From NCBI GenBank assembly GCA_013202525.1, contig JABMQS010000025.1:1-44341 (forward strand): a stretch of 44,341 nucleotides of DNA, read 5' to 3'. Position numbers and translations under genes: made by a program. The stretch comes from Candidatus Omnitrophota bacterium (lineage in GTDB: Bacteria; Omnitrophota; Gorgyraeia; JABMRG01). A model generated the notes under the pieces. That model did no database searches. It was not told the origin of the DNA and worked only from the letters and a program-made list of their open reading frames with translations. Shown here piece by piece: positions 1 through 8,025 of this stretch (position 1 is the stretch's first letter; every line of letters begins with the position of its first letter).

Positions 1-2
1 AC

Positions 3-242
3 CGCCTGATCAATGTGGCAATACCGAGAGTAAGAGATTTTCGTGGCATCTCCCCCAAGTCATTTGATAAAGGCGGCAGCTATACCTTGGGCCTAAAGGA
101 GCATACGATCTTTCCGGAGCTGGATATAGATAAGATCACCAAGGTTAAGGGCATGAACGTTACTATTACCTTGAGTAAAACGACTGCTAAAGAGGCACAT
201 GAGTTATTACGGTTATTTGGTATGCCTTTCAGCGAAAAGTAA
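3..242 (+). CDS. rplE: 50S ribosomal protein L5 (C-terminal part, cut by left edge)
   Basis: The reading frame is open to the left edge, so the first codons (3-14) read R-L-I-N directly before the segment [11 protein letters not shown], a hallmark of the L5 C-terminal half. About 79 of the usual ~180 residues are present. The GTG at position 15 is an internal valine, not a start. L5 binds 5S rRNA and the central protuberance of the 50S subunit. It is followed 27 bp later by rpsN, the standard spc-operon order. Confidence 0.97.
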   Translation, partial: RLINVAIPRVRDFRGISPKSFDKGGSYTLGLKEHTIFPELDIDKITKVKGMNVTITLSKTTAKEAHELLRLFGMPFSEK

Positions 243-269
243 GGCTAAAGAAGATATAGGAGCGAGGCA

Positions 270-455
270 TTGGCTAAACAGGCATTGATAGAGAAACAGA
301 AGCGAAAACCTAAATTCAAGGTCCGTGGGTATACCCGCTGCATGATATGCGGAAGGCCAAGAGGTTATATCAGGAAGTTCAAGCTTTGCAGGATATGCTT
401 CAGGGAGATGGCTTTACGCGGCGAGATACCAGGGGTCACAAAGGCAAGCTGGTAG
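270..455 (+). CDS. rpsN: 30S ribosomal protein S14, zinc-binding type
   Basis: This 61-residue protein has the length of the short, zinc-ribbon form of S14. Cysteines C24, C27, C40 and C43 form two CxxC pairs that would hold zinc. It binds 16S rRNA in the head of the 30S subunit. The start is TTG at 270, supported by the purine-rich AGGAGCG at 258-264 and by the conserved N-terminal M-A-K. The long non-zinc form carries no such cysteines, so the class is clear. Confidence 0.97.
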   Translation: MAKQALIEKQKRKPKFKVRGYTRCMICGRPRGYIRKFKLCRICFREMALRGEIPGVTKASW

Positions 456-457
456 AT

Positions 458-517
458 TCGTACATCGTACTTCGTACATCGAAAACGGAGTACCAAGCAC
501 GAAAGACGAAGTACGAA
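458..517. repeat. Intergenic inverted repeat, GTAC-rich family
   Basis: The rpsN-rpsH gap contains the phrase TACATCGTACTTCGTACATC (461-480), found again with one mismatch at 1609-1628. Within the gap, TCGTACTTCG (465-474) is an exact inverted match to CGAAGTACGA (507-516), so a 10-bp stem can form. Function is unknown. A dispersed REP-like element is more likely than a terminator, since no T-tract follows. Confidence 0.6.
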
Positions 518-540
518 ACTAATATATTAGGAGACAGCAA

Positions 541-945
541 ATGTCACAGACAGATACGATAGCAGATTTTATTACACGCATAAGAAACGCTTCTTTCGCA
601 AAGAAGGATACGCTCGAATGCCCGTTGTCGAATATGAGGAAGAGCATAAGCGAGATCCTGAAGCGCGAAGGTTTCATACGGGATTTTAGGGTTATGAAGG
701 ATAAGCGTCAGGGATTATTGAGGATATACCTTAAGTACTCAGCTCAAAAGGATAAGATTCCGGCGATAACCAATTTGAAGAGGATATCAAAGCCGGGTCT
801 TCGCATCTACGAGAAAGGTGCAGATATACCGACCATCTTAGGCGGCAGGGGAATTGCCCTTGTATCGGCATCGAAAGGTGTACTGACCGATACCGAGTGC
901 CGCGAACAAAATATTGGCGGAGAGGTTCTCTGCTACGTATGGTGA
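541..945 (+). CDS. rpsH: 30S ribosomal protein S8
   Basis: The protein of 134 residues begins with the typical T-D-T-I-A-D-F-I-T-R-I-R-N-A segment and ends with the conserved G-I-A-L-V-S-A-S-K-G-V-L-T-D block followed by G-G-E-V-L-C-Y-V-W. S8 binds helix 21 of 16S rRNA and is an early assembly protein. In E. coli it is also the translational repressor of the spc operon; whether that holds here is not visible. A good ribosome binding site (AGGAGA, 529-534) sits 6 nt before the ATG. Confidence 0.98.
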   Translation: MSQTDTIADFITRIRNASFAKKDTLECPLSNMRKSISEILKREGFIRDFRVMKDKRQGLLRIYLKYSAQKDKIPAITNLKRISKPGLRIYEKGADIPTILGGRGIALVSASKGVLTDTECREQNIGGEVLCYVW

Positions 946-967
946 GGTTGACACAGTTCCCTCGTTT

Positions 968-987
968 CGCCTTTGCAACCAAAGGCG
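968..987. repeat. Intergenic hairpin in rpsH-rplF gap
   Basis: CGCCTTTG (968-975) and CAAAGGCG (980-987) form a perfect 8-bp stem around a CAAC loop. TCCC and GGGA outside it (958-961 and 995-998) could extend the structure. No T-tract follows, so it is not a classical terminator. It shares the 121-bp gap with a second hairpin. Confidence 0.6.
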
Positions 988-1006
988 GTAACTCGGGATT
1001 AAATCC

Positions 1007-1049
1007 GCGCATATAATTTATGCTTCCTGCGGCCGCGTAAATTATGCGC
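1007..1049. repeat. Second intergenic hairpin in rpsH-rplF gap
   Basis: GCGCATATAATTTA (1007-1020) pairs with GTAAATTATGCGC (1037-1049) apart from a two-base bulge, with a GC-rich loop between them. It ends 17 nt before the rplF start codon and could influence rplF translation or mRNA processing; that role is inference. Confidence 0.6.
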
Positions 1050-1066
1050 TCATTCAAGAGGTAAAT

Positions 1067-1603
1067 ATGTCGCGTATAGGAAAACGACCCATAGATATGC
1101 CACAAGGTGTTAAGGTAAGCATAGATGCTACCTCTATCACTGTTGAAGGCTCGAAGGGGAAGCTCAAGCTCGATATCCAAGAGAACATAAAGGTCGAGAC
1201 TAAGGATAACGCTATCATTGTCAGTCGCACATCTGATGAGAAAGAGTGCCTCATGAAGCATGGCCTGATGCGCGCCCTAATCAATAATATGGTTATGGGT
1301 GTGACTGAAGGTTTTGCTAAGGAGCTGGAGATCATAGGCGTTGGTTTCAAGGCACAGGTCAGCGACAAGAAACTTGTCCTGAATCTCGGTTTTTCGCATC
1401 CGGTAGAATATGAGATACCGGAGGGGATCACCATAGAGGCGCCAAAGCCTACACAGCTGAAGGTCTCAGGCATAGACAAGCAGCTGGTTGGTGAAGTTGC
1501 GGCTGAGATAAGAGATTTCTATAAGCCCGAACCGTATAAGGGCAAGGGCATAAGATATGTTGGTGAGTATGTGAGGAAGAAAGCAGGAAAGACTGTAGCA
1601 TAG
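1067..1603 (+). CDS. rplF: 50S ribosomal protein L6
   Basis: The length of 178 residues matches the family. The start S-R-I-G-K-R-P-I and the C-terminal P-E-P-Y-K-G-K-G-I-R-Y signature are diagnostic. L6 is built from two related alpha/beta domains and binds 23S rRNA helix 97 near the factor-binding site. The ATG at 1067 follows AAGAGG (1055-1060). The gene lies in normal spc order after rpsH, separated by a 121-bp gap with two hairpins, which is much longer than usual in this operon. Confidence 0.98.
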   Translation: MSRIGKRPIDMPQGVKVSIDATSITVEGSKGKLKLDIQENIKVETKDNAIIVSRTSDEKECLMKHGLMRALINNMVMGVTEGFAKELEIIGVGFKAQVSDKKLVLNLGFSHPVEYEIPEGITIEAPKPTQLKVSGIDKQLVGEVAAEIRDFYKPEPYKGKGIRYVGEYVRKKAGKTVA

Positions 1604-1608
1604 TTTCC

Positions 1609-1631
1609 TACATCGTACTTTGTACATCGTA
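1609..1631. repeat. GTAC-rich intergenic repeat, second copy
   Basis: TACATCGTACTTTGTACATC (1609-1628) matches the element at 461-480 at 19 of 20 positions. It lies in the 55-bp rplF-rplR gap. Two near-identical copies in non-coding gaps of one operon point to a dispersed repeat family rather than chance. Confidence 0.6.
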
Positions 1632-1658
1632 TGTTGAACAAAAAGGATAAGGCTTAAG

Positions 1659-2021
1659 ATGCAGAAGAAGAGGATAACGCAGAGAAAGATAAGGCATAAC
1701 AGATTAAGGAAAAAGGCGGTAGGCACAAGTCAGCGCCCAAGGCTATGTGTGTATAGGTCGCTGAATAACCTTTCAGCTCAGATCGTGGATGATATATCAG
1801 GCAAGACGCTGTTATCGCTTTCAACGTTTGGCAAGGAGCTCAAGAGTTCCTTAAAGTACGGCGGCAATACAAAGGCAGCCCAGGTACTTGGCGGACAACT
1901 GGCCCAAAAGGCCAAGGCCAAAGGTGTGGAAAAGGTCGTTTTTGACAGAGGCGGTTATAGGTACCATGGGAGAGTCAAGGTATTTGCCGAGGCAGCACGG
2001 AAGGCAGGACTTGTATTCTAG
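1659..2021 (+). CDS. rplR: 50S ribosomal protein L18
   Basis: The 120-residue protein has the basic N-terminus and the conserved [12 protein letters not shown] block, the [15 protein letters not shown] motif and the [13 protein letters not shown] end of L18. It binds 5S rRNA together with L5 in the central protuberance. The ATG at 1659 is preceded by AAGGATAAGG. Order and length are normal for an spc operon. Confidence 0.98.
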   Translation: MQKKRITQRKIRHNRLRKKAVGTSQRPRLCVYRSLNNLSAQIVDDISGKTLLSLSTFGKELKSSLKYGGNTKAAQVLGGQLAQKAKAKGVEKVVFDRGGYRYHGRVKVFAEAARKAGLVF

Positions 2022-2027
2022 CTTGCG

Positions 2028-2082
2028 GATAGGCGGGACATTCTTGTCCCGCAGCTGGCGGGGTTAGAAAACCCCGCCTATC
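2028..2082. repeat. Twin-hairpin palindromic element between rplR and rpsE
   Basis: Two perfect hairpins stand side by side: GCGGGACA/TGTCCCGC (2033-2052, TTCT loop) and GGCGGGGTT/AACCCCGCC (2057-2078, AGAA loop). An outer pair GATAGGCGG (2028-2036)/CCGCCTATC (2074-2082) can replace parts of the inner stems and close the whole unit. It ends just before the rpsE ribosome binding site AAGGAGGA (2085-2092). This is the architecture of REP/BIME-type elements. Confidence 0.75.
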
Positions 2083-2098
2083 TTAAGGAGGAAGAATC

Positions 2099-2686
2099 TT
2101 GGCAGACAAGACGCAGAAAGAACTGAAGCAAGATATAGAGAAGAAGCAGGAGGACGCAAAGGTACGGGATATCCTGCCTAAAGAGATCAAGCCACAGGCT
2201 CAGGTTCAAATCCAGGAGGAGATGTTTGAGAAGGTCCTGACTATCAACCGTACCTCCAAGGTCACAAAAGGCGGCAAGAAGCTTGGGTTTAGCGCCTTAG
2301 TCATCGTTGGCGACAGAAAAGGGCACGTTGGCTGTGGATTCGGCAAGGCCAATGAGGTAGCCGATTCTATAAGAAAGGCCATGAACGATGCACGTAAGAC
2401 CATGTTTGAAGTCCCCCTTAAGGGGGTAACCATTCCTCATGAGGTGATAGGACGTTATGGTGCAGGAAGGGTACTCCTGAAGCCGGCAGGCGAAGGAACA
2501 GGTGTAATTGCCGGTGGCGCAACCAGGGCGATATGTGAAGGCGCAGGTATACGGGATATACTTACAAAGTGTCTGGGCAGCAACAACCCTTTTAACATAG
2601 TCAAGGCGACGATGCAGGGCCTAAAAGAGTTGAGACACAGAAATGAGATCCGCGAACTTCCATCAGAGAAGGTAGAGGATAAATGA
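2099..2686 (+). CDS. rpsE: 30S ribosomal protein S5
   Basis: At 195 residues it has a ~40-residue charged N-terminal extension followed by the double-stranded-RNA-binding fold (V-V-T-I-N-R-like segment at ~47-55, [16 protein letters not shown]) and the C-terminal domain with [10 protein letters not shown] and G-T-G-V-I-A-G-G. S5 sits near the mRNA entry tunnel and decoding site. The start is TTG at 2099, supported by AAGGAGGA 6 nt upstream. Its stop overlaps the ATG of rplO by 4 nt, leaving no room for rpmD. Confidence 0.97.
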   Translation: MADKTQKELKQDIEKKQEDAKVRDILPKEIKPQAQVQIQEEMFEKVLTINRTSKVTKGGKKLGFSALVIVGDRKGHVGCGFGKANEVADSIRKAMNDARKTMFEVPLKGVTIPHEVIGRYGAGRVLLKPAGEGTGVIAGGATRAICEGAGIRDILTKCLGSNNPFNIVKATMQGLKELRHRNEIRELPSEKVEDK

Positions 2687-3282
2687 GCATTATAGATTAT
2701 ATGGTTTTGCCAAAAGGCGCCAAGAAGAAGAGAAGAAGACGCGGTAGAGGGCAGGGTTCCGGCATGGGAAAGACCTCTGGCCGTGGCCACAAAGGCCAGA
2801 CCGCACGCGGCAAGACCAAGAAGTCCAAGGGTTTTGAAGGCGGGCAGATGCCTCTCTTGAGAAGGGTCCCAAAAAGGGGCTTTACCAGTATATTCAAGAG
2901 GCAGTATCAGATCGTTAACATAGACCGCATGCAGCATATGAAGTCACTGCCAAAAGATAATACCCTCACCCCGGAGCTTATGGAGCAGAAAGGCTTGATC
3001 AAGAGCTCGAAGCTCTCCATAAAGGTGCTGGGAGACGGTGAATTGAAGAAGGAGCTTATAGTTCATGCACATGCCTTTAGTAAAAGTGCCAAGGGTGCGA
3101 TCGAAAAGGCAGGTGGCAAGGCGGTTCTAATACAGAAGAAGACTCAAGAAAAAGCCAAAGTCAAGAAGGCACGAGTTAAGGTTGACAAGAAGCAATTTGA
3201 GAAGGCACGTGTTAAGGTTGACAAGAAGCAAGTTGAGCAGGCGCAGGTTAAGGAAAAGACAGACGAAAAGCAAGGAAAGTAA
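2683..3282 (+). CDS. rplO: 50S ribosomal protein L15 with repeat-bearing C-terminal tail
   Basis: The N-terminal G-R-G[16 protein letters not shown] block and F-E-G-G-Q-M-P-L segment identify L15, a late-assembly protein of the 50S subunit. The family core ends near residue 152; here the chain runs to 199. The extra tail is Lys/Glu/Gln-rich and contains a 12-residue unit ([13 protein letters not shown]) repeated at 162-173 and 174-185, with a degenerate third copy at 186-197. The start ATG overlaps the rpsE stop (ATGA), consistent with coupled translation. Confidence 0.96.
   Translation: MSIIDYMVLPKGAKKKRRRRGRGQGSGMGKTSGRGHKGQTARGKTKKSKGFEGGQMPLLRRVPKRGFTSIFKRQYQIVNIDRMQHMKSLPKDNTLTPELMEQKGLIKSSKLSIKVLGDGELKKELIVHAHAFSKSAKGAIEKAGGKAVLIQKKTQEKAKVKKARVKVDKKQFEKARVKVDKKQVEQAQVKEKTDEKQGK
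3166..3237 (+). repeat. 36-bp tandem duplication in the rplO tail
   Basis: Two adjacent 36-bp units (3166-3201 and 3202-3237) differ at only a few bases and encode the same 12-residue basic/acidic unit. A diverged third copy follows to 3273. The near identity of the DNA shows recent slippage or duplication in a coding tail. Confidence 0.9.
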
Positions 3283-3285
3283 GGT

Positions 3286-4635
3286 ATGTTTGCAGCATTA
3301 TCAAATATATTTAAAGTACCAGACCTAAGAAAGAAGCTGATCCTGACCTTTGGCCTTATATCCGTATACAGGATTGGTGCTTATATACCTACTCCCGGAA
3401 TTGACGGTTCGGCCCTGGCAAAGTTCTTTGAGAATATCACCAAGACTCAAGGCGGCACACTCTTTGGCATTATGGATCTTTTTAGCGGTGGCGCTATCTC
3501 GAAACTGACGATATTTGCCCTCGGTATTATGCCTTATATATCGAGTTCTATCATAATGCAGCTTTTAACTACCGTTATCCCAAGCCTTGAAAGACTGGCA
3601 AAAGAAGGCGGGGAAGAGGGCAGGAAAAAGATAACACAATATACAAGATACGGTACCGTAGTCCTTGCTATTATACAGTCGTTTTTCATCGCAATGTGGG
3701 TTGAAAACCCCGCGCACTTTCAAGGCATACAGATAGTTCAGTATCCGGGTCTGGGCTTCAGGTTGTTGACGATCCTTACCTTTGCAAGCGGTACGGCCTT
3801 TATCATGTGGCTCGGGGAACAGATATCAGAGTATGGTATCGGCAACGGCATGTCCATAATAATAACCGCTGGTATTATATCGCGTCTGCCTACCGCTGTA
3901 CGTCAGCTGATACTCTTATTTTCGCCGACCGCTGCCGGCCAGAGCCAGATGAATGTCTTAAAGCTGTTATTCATGTGCGCGCTTTTGGTGGGGGTCATAG
4001 TCGCGGTAGTCATGATAACCCAGGGGCAGCGCAAGATACCTGTGCAGTATGCTAAACGGATCATTGGCAGGAAGATCTATGGCGGACAGAGCACTTATAT
4101 TCCATTTCGCGTTAACCACGCCGGTGTTATACCGATCATATTTGCACAGTCCCTGTTGATGTTTCCGGCTACGATAGCGGGGTTTTTCCCGAATAAGGCA
4201 TTCCAGGGCATAGCGAGCGCTCTATTGAACCAGAATGTCTTGTACAGCATATTATACTCAGGACTGATCATCTTCTTCTGCTACTTTTATACGGCGATCA
4301 CATTTAACCCTGCTGAGGTTTCAGATAACATGAAGAGGTACGGTGGTTTCATCCCGGGCATAAGGCCGGGCAGGCCTACCGCAGAGTATTTTGAGTATAT
4401 ATTGAACAGGGTCACCTTACCCGGCGCAATATTTTTGGCGCTTATAGCGATATTTCCGACTATCATCAGCAGGTGGCTTAACATACCGTATCTTATAGCA
4501 TCGTTCTTTGGGGGCACCGCTATACTTATAACCGTTGGTGTCATGCTCGATACCATGAAGCAGGTAGAGTCTCAGCTTCTTATGAGGCACTATGAGGGCT
4601 TTCTAAAGAAGGGCAAAATGAAGGGAAGACGTTGA
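3286..4635 (+). CDS. secY: Protein translocase subunit SecY
   Basis: The 449-residue polytopic membrane protein has the SecY N-terminal signature (I-G-A-Y-I-P-T-P-G-I-D) and the plug region with F-S-G-G-A-I-S-K-L-T-I-F-A-L-G-I-M-P-Y-I. The cytosolic loops carry E-Q-I-S-E-Y-G-I-G-N-G-M-S and the basic R-R/K-I-P-V-Q-Y-A-K segment. Ten membrane spans are expected. It forms the SecYEG channel. It starts 3 nt after rplO, and its stop overlaps the TTG start of adk. Confidence 0.98.
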   Translation: MFAALSNIFKVPDLRKKLILTFGLISVYRIGAYIPTPGIDGSALAKFFENITKTQGGTLFGIMDLFSGGAISKLTIFALGIMPYISSSIIMQLLTTVIPSLERLAKEGGEEGRKKITQYTRYGTVVLAIIQSFFIAMWVENPAHFQGIQIVQYPGLGFRLLTILTFASGTAFIMWLGEQISEYGIGNGMSIIITAGIISRLPTAVRQLILLFSPTAAGQSQMNVLKLLFMCALLVGVIVAVVMITQGQRKIPVQYAKRIIGRKIYGGQSTYIPFRVNHAGVIPIIFAQSLLMFPATIAGFFPNKAFQGIASALLNQNVLYSILYSGLIIFFCYFYTAITFNPAEVSDNMKRYGGFIPGIRPGRPTAEYFEYILNRVTLPGAIFLALIAIFPTIISRWLNIPYLIASFFGGTAILITVGVMLDTMKQVESQLLMRHYEGFLKKGKMKGRR

Positions 4636-5291
4636 GATTGGTACTCCTGGGACCGCCCGGTGCCGGCAAGGGCACACAGGCAAAGGTCCTTTCCAATAAT
4701 CTGAAGATTCCACACATCTCCACCGGAGATATATTCAGGGAGACCAGAGACAGCGGCACTGAATTAGGGGATAATCTTGCAGATTATATGAAGAAGGGCC
4801 TGCTGGTGCCGGATGAGATCGTCAATCAGATCGTGGCACAGCGTCTGCAGAAGGATGATATAAAAGATTCAGGTTTTATACTCGACGGATATCCGCGTAC
4901 CAGGCAGCAGGCGGCGGTTCTCGACGAGAGTCTAGAAAAGGACGGGATCCGACTCGATACGGTCATATACATGAAGACCTCAAATGAGACGATCCTTTTA
5001 AGATTGACGGGCAGAAGGGTGTGCAAGAGATGCGGCAGGATCTTTCATGTCAAGAACATACCCCCGAAGCAGGAGGGTATATGTGATTTTTGCGGTGGCG
5101 AGCTTTACCAGCGCGAAGACGATACAAGGGAGACGGTGCTTAAGAGGTTAGAGGTCTACAACGATCAGACCAGAGAATTGATCGATTATTACGATCAGAA
5201 GCATATGCTTAATACCGTTTCCGGAGACATGGAAGTAAGGAAGCTCTACGATGTGTTGTATGAGCTCTTTGGCAAAGAAGGGCTTCTATGA
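4632..5291 (+). CDS. adk: Adenylate kinase, zinc-LID type
   Basis: The P-loop G-P-P-G-A-G-K-G-T (7-15) starts the protein, followed by the AMP-binding S-T-G-D-I-F-R (30-36) and D-G-Y-P-R-T (85-90). The LID domain holds four cysteines, C131, C134, C151 and C154, which would bind zinc as in many Gram-positive and deep-branching enzymes. It interconverts ATP + AMP and 2 ADP in the cytosol. The TTG start at 4632 overlaps the secY TGA, so translation is probably coupled; the P-loop position leaves no plausible later start. Confidence 0.97.
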   Translation: MRLVLLGPPGAGKGTQAKVLSNNLKIPHISTGDIFRETRDSGTELGDNLADYMKKGLLVPDEIVNQIVAQRLQKDDIKDSGFILDGYPRTRQQAAVLDESLEKDGIRLDTVIYMKTSNETILLRLTGRRVCKRCGRIFHVKNIPPKQEGICDFCGGELYQREDDTRETVLKRLEVYNDQTRELIDYYDQKHMLNTVSGDMEVRKLYDVLYELFGKEGLL

Positions 5292-6040
5292 TAGACCTGA
5301 AGTCTACAGAGCAGATCAGAAAGATCGCTGCTGCATCTGAGATTGTCGTCGAGGTCATCAAAAGATTGAAACAAGAGGCACGCGCCGGCGTAAAGACAAA
5401 AGAGCTCGACAGGATAGCCAGCGATACTATAAAGGCAGGAGGGGCGACCGCGGCATTTTTGGGATACCGTGGTTTTCCCGGCAGCATCTGCGCTTGCGTG
5501 AATGAGGAGGTTGTCCACGGGATACCGGGCGACAAGGCCCTGAAAGACGGAGACCTTTTGAGCATTGATGTGGGAACAAAGAAGGCCGGCTATTTTTCTG
5601 ATGCGGCTGTTACCTTTGAAATAGGCAAAATAGGCAGCAAGGCTGCACAGCTTGTTAAGGTTGCAAGAGAGGCTCTCTATAAGGCAATCGACGCTGCTAC
5701 TATAGGAAACAGGGTTTCGGATATTTCATTTGCTATTCAGGATTACGTGGAAGGCCACGGCCTTTCGGTTATAAGAGAATTTGTCGGGCACGGTATCGGT
5801 ACCGAGCTGCATGAAGACCCCCCGATACCGAATTACGGCCAGAAGGGTATGGGGCCGGCAATAAAGGAAGGCATGATCTTTGCAATTGAGACGATGATTA
5901 GCGCTGGCGGCTGGCAGGTAGAGGTGCTTGATGATGGGTGGACGGCCGTTACCAAAGATCGCAGCCTGACAGCGCATTTTGAACACACGATAGCTGTAAC
6001 TGAGAGCAGGCCCGTGATCTTAACTGATGGAATAATGTAA
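5288..6040 (+). CDS. map: Methionine aminopeptidase, type I
   Basis: The 250-residue enzyme carries all five metal ligands of type I aminopeptidases, here D94, D105, H168, E201 and E232, plus the catalytic histidine H77 in the V-V-H-G-I-P motif. It removes the initiator methionine from nascent proteins. No N-terminal zinc-finger or SH3-binding extension is present. It overlaps adk by 4 nt (ATGA), the classical secY-adk-map order. Confidence 0.97.
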   Translation: MIDLKSTEQIRKIAAASEIVVEVIKRLKQEARAGVKTKELDRIASDTIKAGGATAAFLGYRGFPGSICACVNEEVVHGIPGDKALKDGDLLSIDVGTKKAGYFSDAAVTFEIGKIGSKAAQLVKVAREALYKAIDAATIGNRVSDISFAIQDYVEGHGLSVIREFVGHGIGTELHEDPPIPNYGQKGMGPAIKEGMIFAIETMISAGGWQVEVLDDGWTAVTKDRSLTAHFEHTIAVTESRPVILTDGIM

Positions 6041-6044
6041 ATGA

Positions 6045-6121
6045 GGCCACAACTTATGGAGGCCGTAAGGCCGAGATAAGTTGTATGGCCAAATTTATCC
6101 TGAGGCCGTAAGGCCGAAGGA
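6045..6121. repeat. Two hairpins sharing GAGGCCGTAAGGCCGA, map-infA gap
   Basis: GGCCACAACTTAT (6045-6057) pairs with ATAAGTTGTATGGCC (6076-6090) around an inner GGCC-GTAA-GGCC hairpin (6061-6072). A second hairpin closed by TCC/GGA (6098-6121) contains the same inner phrase (6105-6115 region). The 116-bp gap before infA is otherwise empty. It is probably a dispersed repeat; regulatory use is unproven. Confidence 0.65.
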
Positions 6122-6156
6122 TCTAAGACAGGCGATTGACACGCGAGAAGGTTATT

Positions 6157-6372
6157 ATGAAGGAAGAAGCAATTGAGGTAGAAGGGACAATAGTAGAGGC
6201 ATTGCCAAACGCAATGTTCAAGGTGGATCTTGAAAACGGCCACCGCGTGCTTGCGCATGTCTCCGGAAAGATGAGGATGTATTTTATCAGGATACTGCCG
6301 GGCGACAAAGTAAAGATGGAATTGTCCCCTTATGATTTGACCAAGGGCAGGATTGTATACAGGGAGAAGTAA
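6157..6372 (+). CDS. infA: Translation initiation factor IF-1
   Basis: The protein is a single S1/OB-fold of 71 residues, with the family-typical [26 protein letters not shown] and P-Y-D-L-T-K-G-R-I blocks. IF-1 occupies the 30S A site during initiation. An in-frame TTG at 6136 would add 7 residues, but ATG 6157 has GAGAAGG at 6145-6151 and gives the family-standard N-terminus (M-K-E-E-A-I-E), so I choose it. Confidence 0.95.
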   Translation: MKEEAIEVEGTIVEALPNAMFKVDLENGHRVLAHVSGKMRMYFIRILPGDKVKMELSPYDLTKGRIVYREK

Positions 6373-6377
6373 GACTC

Positions 6378-6491
6378 ATGAAGGTTAGGGCATCGGTTAA
6401 GAAGATGTGTTCAGGGTGCAAGATTATAAAGCGGCAGGGTGTGGTGAGAGTAATCTGCAAAAACCCTAAACATAAGCAGAAGCAGGGATAG
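6378..6491 (+). CDS. rpmJ: 50S ribosomal protein L36, zinc type
   Basis: A 37-residue frame begins [11 protein letters not shown] and ends K-H-K-Q-K-Q-G, the classic L36. C11, C14, C27 and H32 form the zinc-ribbon ligand set. L36 stabilises 23S rRNA near the GTPase-associated centre. The ATG follows infA by 5 nt, with the infA end GGGAGAAG acting as a likely ribosome binding site. Confidence 0.97.
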   Translation: MKVRASVKKMCSGCKIIKRQGVVRVICKNPKHKQKQG

Positions 6492-6494
6492 TTT

Positions 6495-6570
6495 CATACT
6501 TCGTCCCTCGACTTCGCTCGGGACGAATCCTGAGTGTTGCCGAGGGATTCGCATTTAGTTACGAAGTATG
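6495..6570. repeat. Nested inverted repeat in rpmJ-rpsM gap
   Basis: CATACTTCGT (6495-6504) is an exact inverted match to ACGAAGTATG (6561-6570). Inside it, CGTCCC (6502-6507)/GGGACG (6520-6525) and CGAATCC (6524-6530)/GGGATTCG (6545-6552) form further stems. The adjoining ATGTACGACATAC resembles the GTAC-rich repeats at 461 and 1609. No T-tract follows, so it is not a typical terminator. Confidence 0.65.
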
Positions 6571-6609
6571 ATGTACGACATACAAAAACATAAGAACCAG
6601 GAGTGACAA

Positions 6610-6981
6610 ATGCCGAGAGTTTGTGGTGTAGACATACCGAAAGAGAAGAGGATTGAGATAGCTCTTACTTATATATGCGGTGTAGGCAGGACCCGTTCTA
6701 GTAAGGTGCTGGAGTCGGTAAGTATAGATTCTAGCAGGAAGGCCAAGGACCTGACAGAGGAAGAGATAGCTAAGCTGACCACATTTATCATCAAGAATTA
6801 CAAGGTGGAAGGCGACCTTCGAAGGGATACAGCAGCCAATATTAAGCGGCACATGGATATAGCTACCTACAGGGGTATAAGGCATAAGAAGGGCCTTCCG
6901 GTCAGGGGGCAGAGGACAAGCACAAATGCACGCACAAGGAAAGGCCCTCGTCGGACAGTAGGGGTCCAACGAAAGAAATAG
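6610..6981 (+). CDS. rpsM: 30S ribosomal protein S13
   Basis: The 123-residue protein has the S13 start ([13 protein letters not shown]), a helix-two-turn-helix core with I-C-G-V-G-R-T-R-S, and the C-terminal [19 protein letters not shown] tail that contacts P-site tRNA and 16S rRNA. CAGGAGTG (6599-6606) lies just before the ATG. It opens the alpha-operon part of the superoperon, 118 bp after rpmJ. Confidence 0.98.
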   Translation: MPRVCGVDIPKEKRIEIALTYICGVGRTRSSKVLESVSIDSSRKAKDLTEEEIAKLTTFIIKNYKVEGDLRRDTAANIKRHMDIATYRGIRHKKGLPVRGQRTSTNARTRKGPRRTVGVQRKK

Positions 6982-6993
6982 AGAGGCGCTTAA

Positions 6994-7380
6994 ATGGTAA
7001 AAAAGACTAAGACAAAAAAGACTGTCAAGAAGAATGTTCCCCGCGGAGTTGTGCATATACTGGCAACATTTAATAACACAATCATCACTATTACAGACCT
7101 GGAAGGCAATGCTGTCTGCTGGGCTTCAAGCGGAGGAAGCGGCTTTAAGGGTTCAAAGAAATCAACGCCTTTCGCAGCCCAGATAGCTGCAACCAAGGCC
7201 GCTAAGAAGGCCAAGGATTCCGGTATGCAGCAGGTAGACATACAGGTAAAAGGGCCTGGGTCTGGCAGGGAATCTGCAATCAGGGCAGTGCAGGCTGCGG
7301 GCCTGCGCGTAAACTCGATTAGTGATAATACGCCTATACCACACAATGGTTGCAGGCCGTCAAAACGCAGAAGAGTTTAA
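6994..7380 (+). CDS. rpsK: 30S ribosomal protein S11
   Basis: The 128-residue protein contains the [18 protein letters not shown] segment, [18 protein letters not shown] and the terminal [18 protein letters not shown] signature. S11 lines the platform of the 30S subunit next to the mRNA exit site. The 12-nt gap to rpsM and 13-nt gap to rpsD fit the conserved order. Confidence 0.98.
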   Translation: MVKKTKTKKTVKKNVPRGVVHILATFNNTIITITDLEGNAVCWASSGGSGFKGSKKSTPFAAQIAATKAAKKAKDSGMQQVDIQVKGPGSGRESAIRAVQAAGLRVNSISDNTPIPHNGCRPSKRRRV

Positions 7381-7393
7381 TAGGAGATAATCA

Positions 7394-8020
7394 ATGGCGA
7401 GAAGTACAGGAGCTTCATGCAGAGTATGCAGAAGAGAAGGCATAAAGCTGTTCTTAAAAGGGAGCCGCTGCATGGGCGGCAAGTGCACCTTTGGTAAGAG
7501 GAGCTATGTCCCGGGCCAGCACGGCCAGCGCAGGATAAAGATGTCAGATTACGGCAAGCAGCTGCGTGAAAAACAGAAGGTGAAGAGGATATATGGTATT
7601 CTGGAGCGTCAGTTCAGGTCCTATTTCCAGAAGGCTGAGAAACAGAGGGGTATTACCGGCGAGGCCCTGCTTCAATTCTTAGAGAGGCGGCTTGATAATG
7701 TTGTCTTTCGCTGCTGCTTTGCATCTTCAAGGGCCGAAGCACGCCAGATGGTAAGGCATAATTTCATCAGGATCAATGGTAAAAAGGTAAATATACCGTC
7801 TTTCCTTGTGAAGAAGGGTGATATAGTAAAGATAAAGGCAGATGAGAAAGGAATCAAGAGGATCGCCCAGACGCTGAAAGAGAACAAGGATCGCGGAGTA
7901 TCAAAGTGGATCCAGCTGGATGAGGAGAAGTTGACTGCTACCGTATCGGAGCTTCCAAAGAGAGAAGATGTAGCGTTCCCGATAGACGAGCAGCTTATCG
8001 TAGAGTTGTATTCTAAATAG
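7394..8020 (+). CDS. rpsD: 30S ribosomal protein S4, zinc-binding type
   Basis: The 208-residue protein has an N-terminal zinc knuckle with C9, C12, C26 and C31, the M-S-D-Y-G-K-Q-L-R-E-K-Q segment, and an S4 RNA-binding domain (residues ~95-155, with R-L-D-N-V-V-F-R and A-R-Q-M-V-R-H-N-F-I-R-I-N-G). S4 nucleates 30S assembly. In E. coli it represses the alpha operon; no equivalent pseudoknot was identified by eye here. Confidence 0.98.
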   Translation: MARSTGASCRVCRREGIKLFLKGSRCMGGKCTFGKRSYVPGQHGQRRIKMSDYGKQLREKQKVKRIYGILERQFRSYFQKAEKQRGITGEALLQFLERRLDNVVFRCCFASSRAEARQMVRHNFIRINGKKVNIPSFLVKKGDIVKIKADEKGIKRIAQTLKENKDRGVSKWIQLDEEKLTATVSELPKREDVAFPIDEQLIVELYSK

Positions 8021-8025
8021 TTCGG

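Noticed and set aside
731-1261. Antisense open frame of 176 codons opposite rpsH/rplF
   Set aside because: It overlaps two certain ribosomal genes and has no recognisable motif; the other long antisense frames in the window fail for the same reason.
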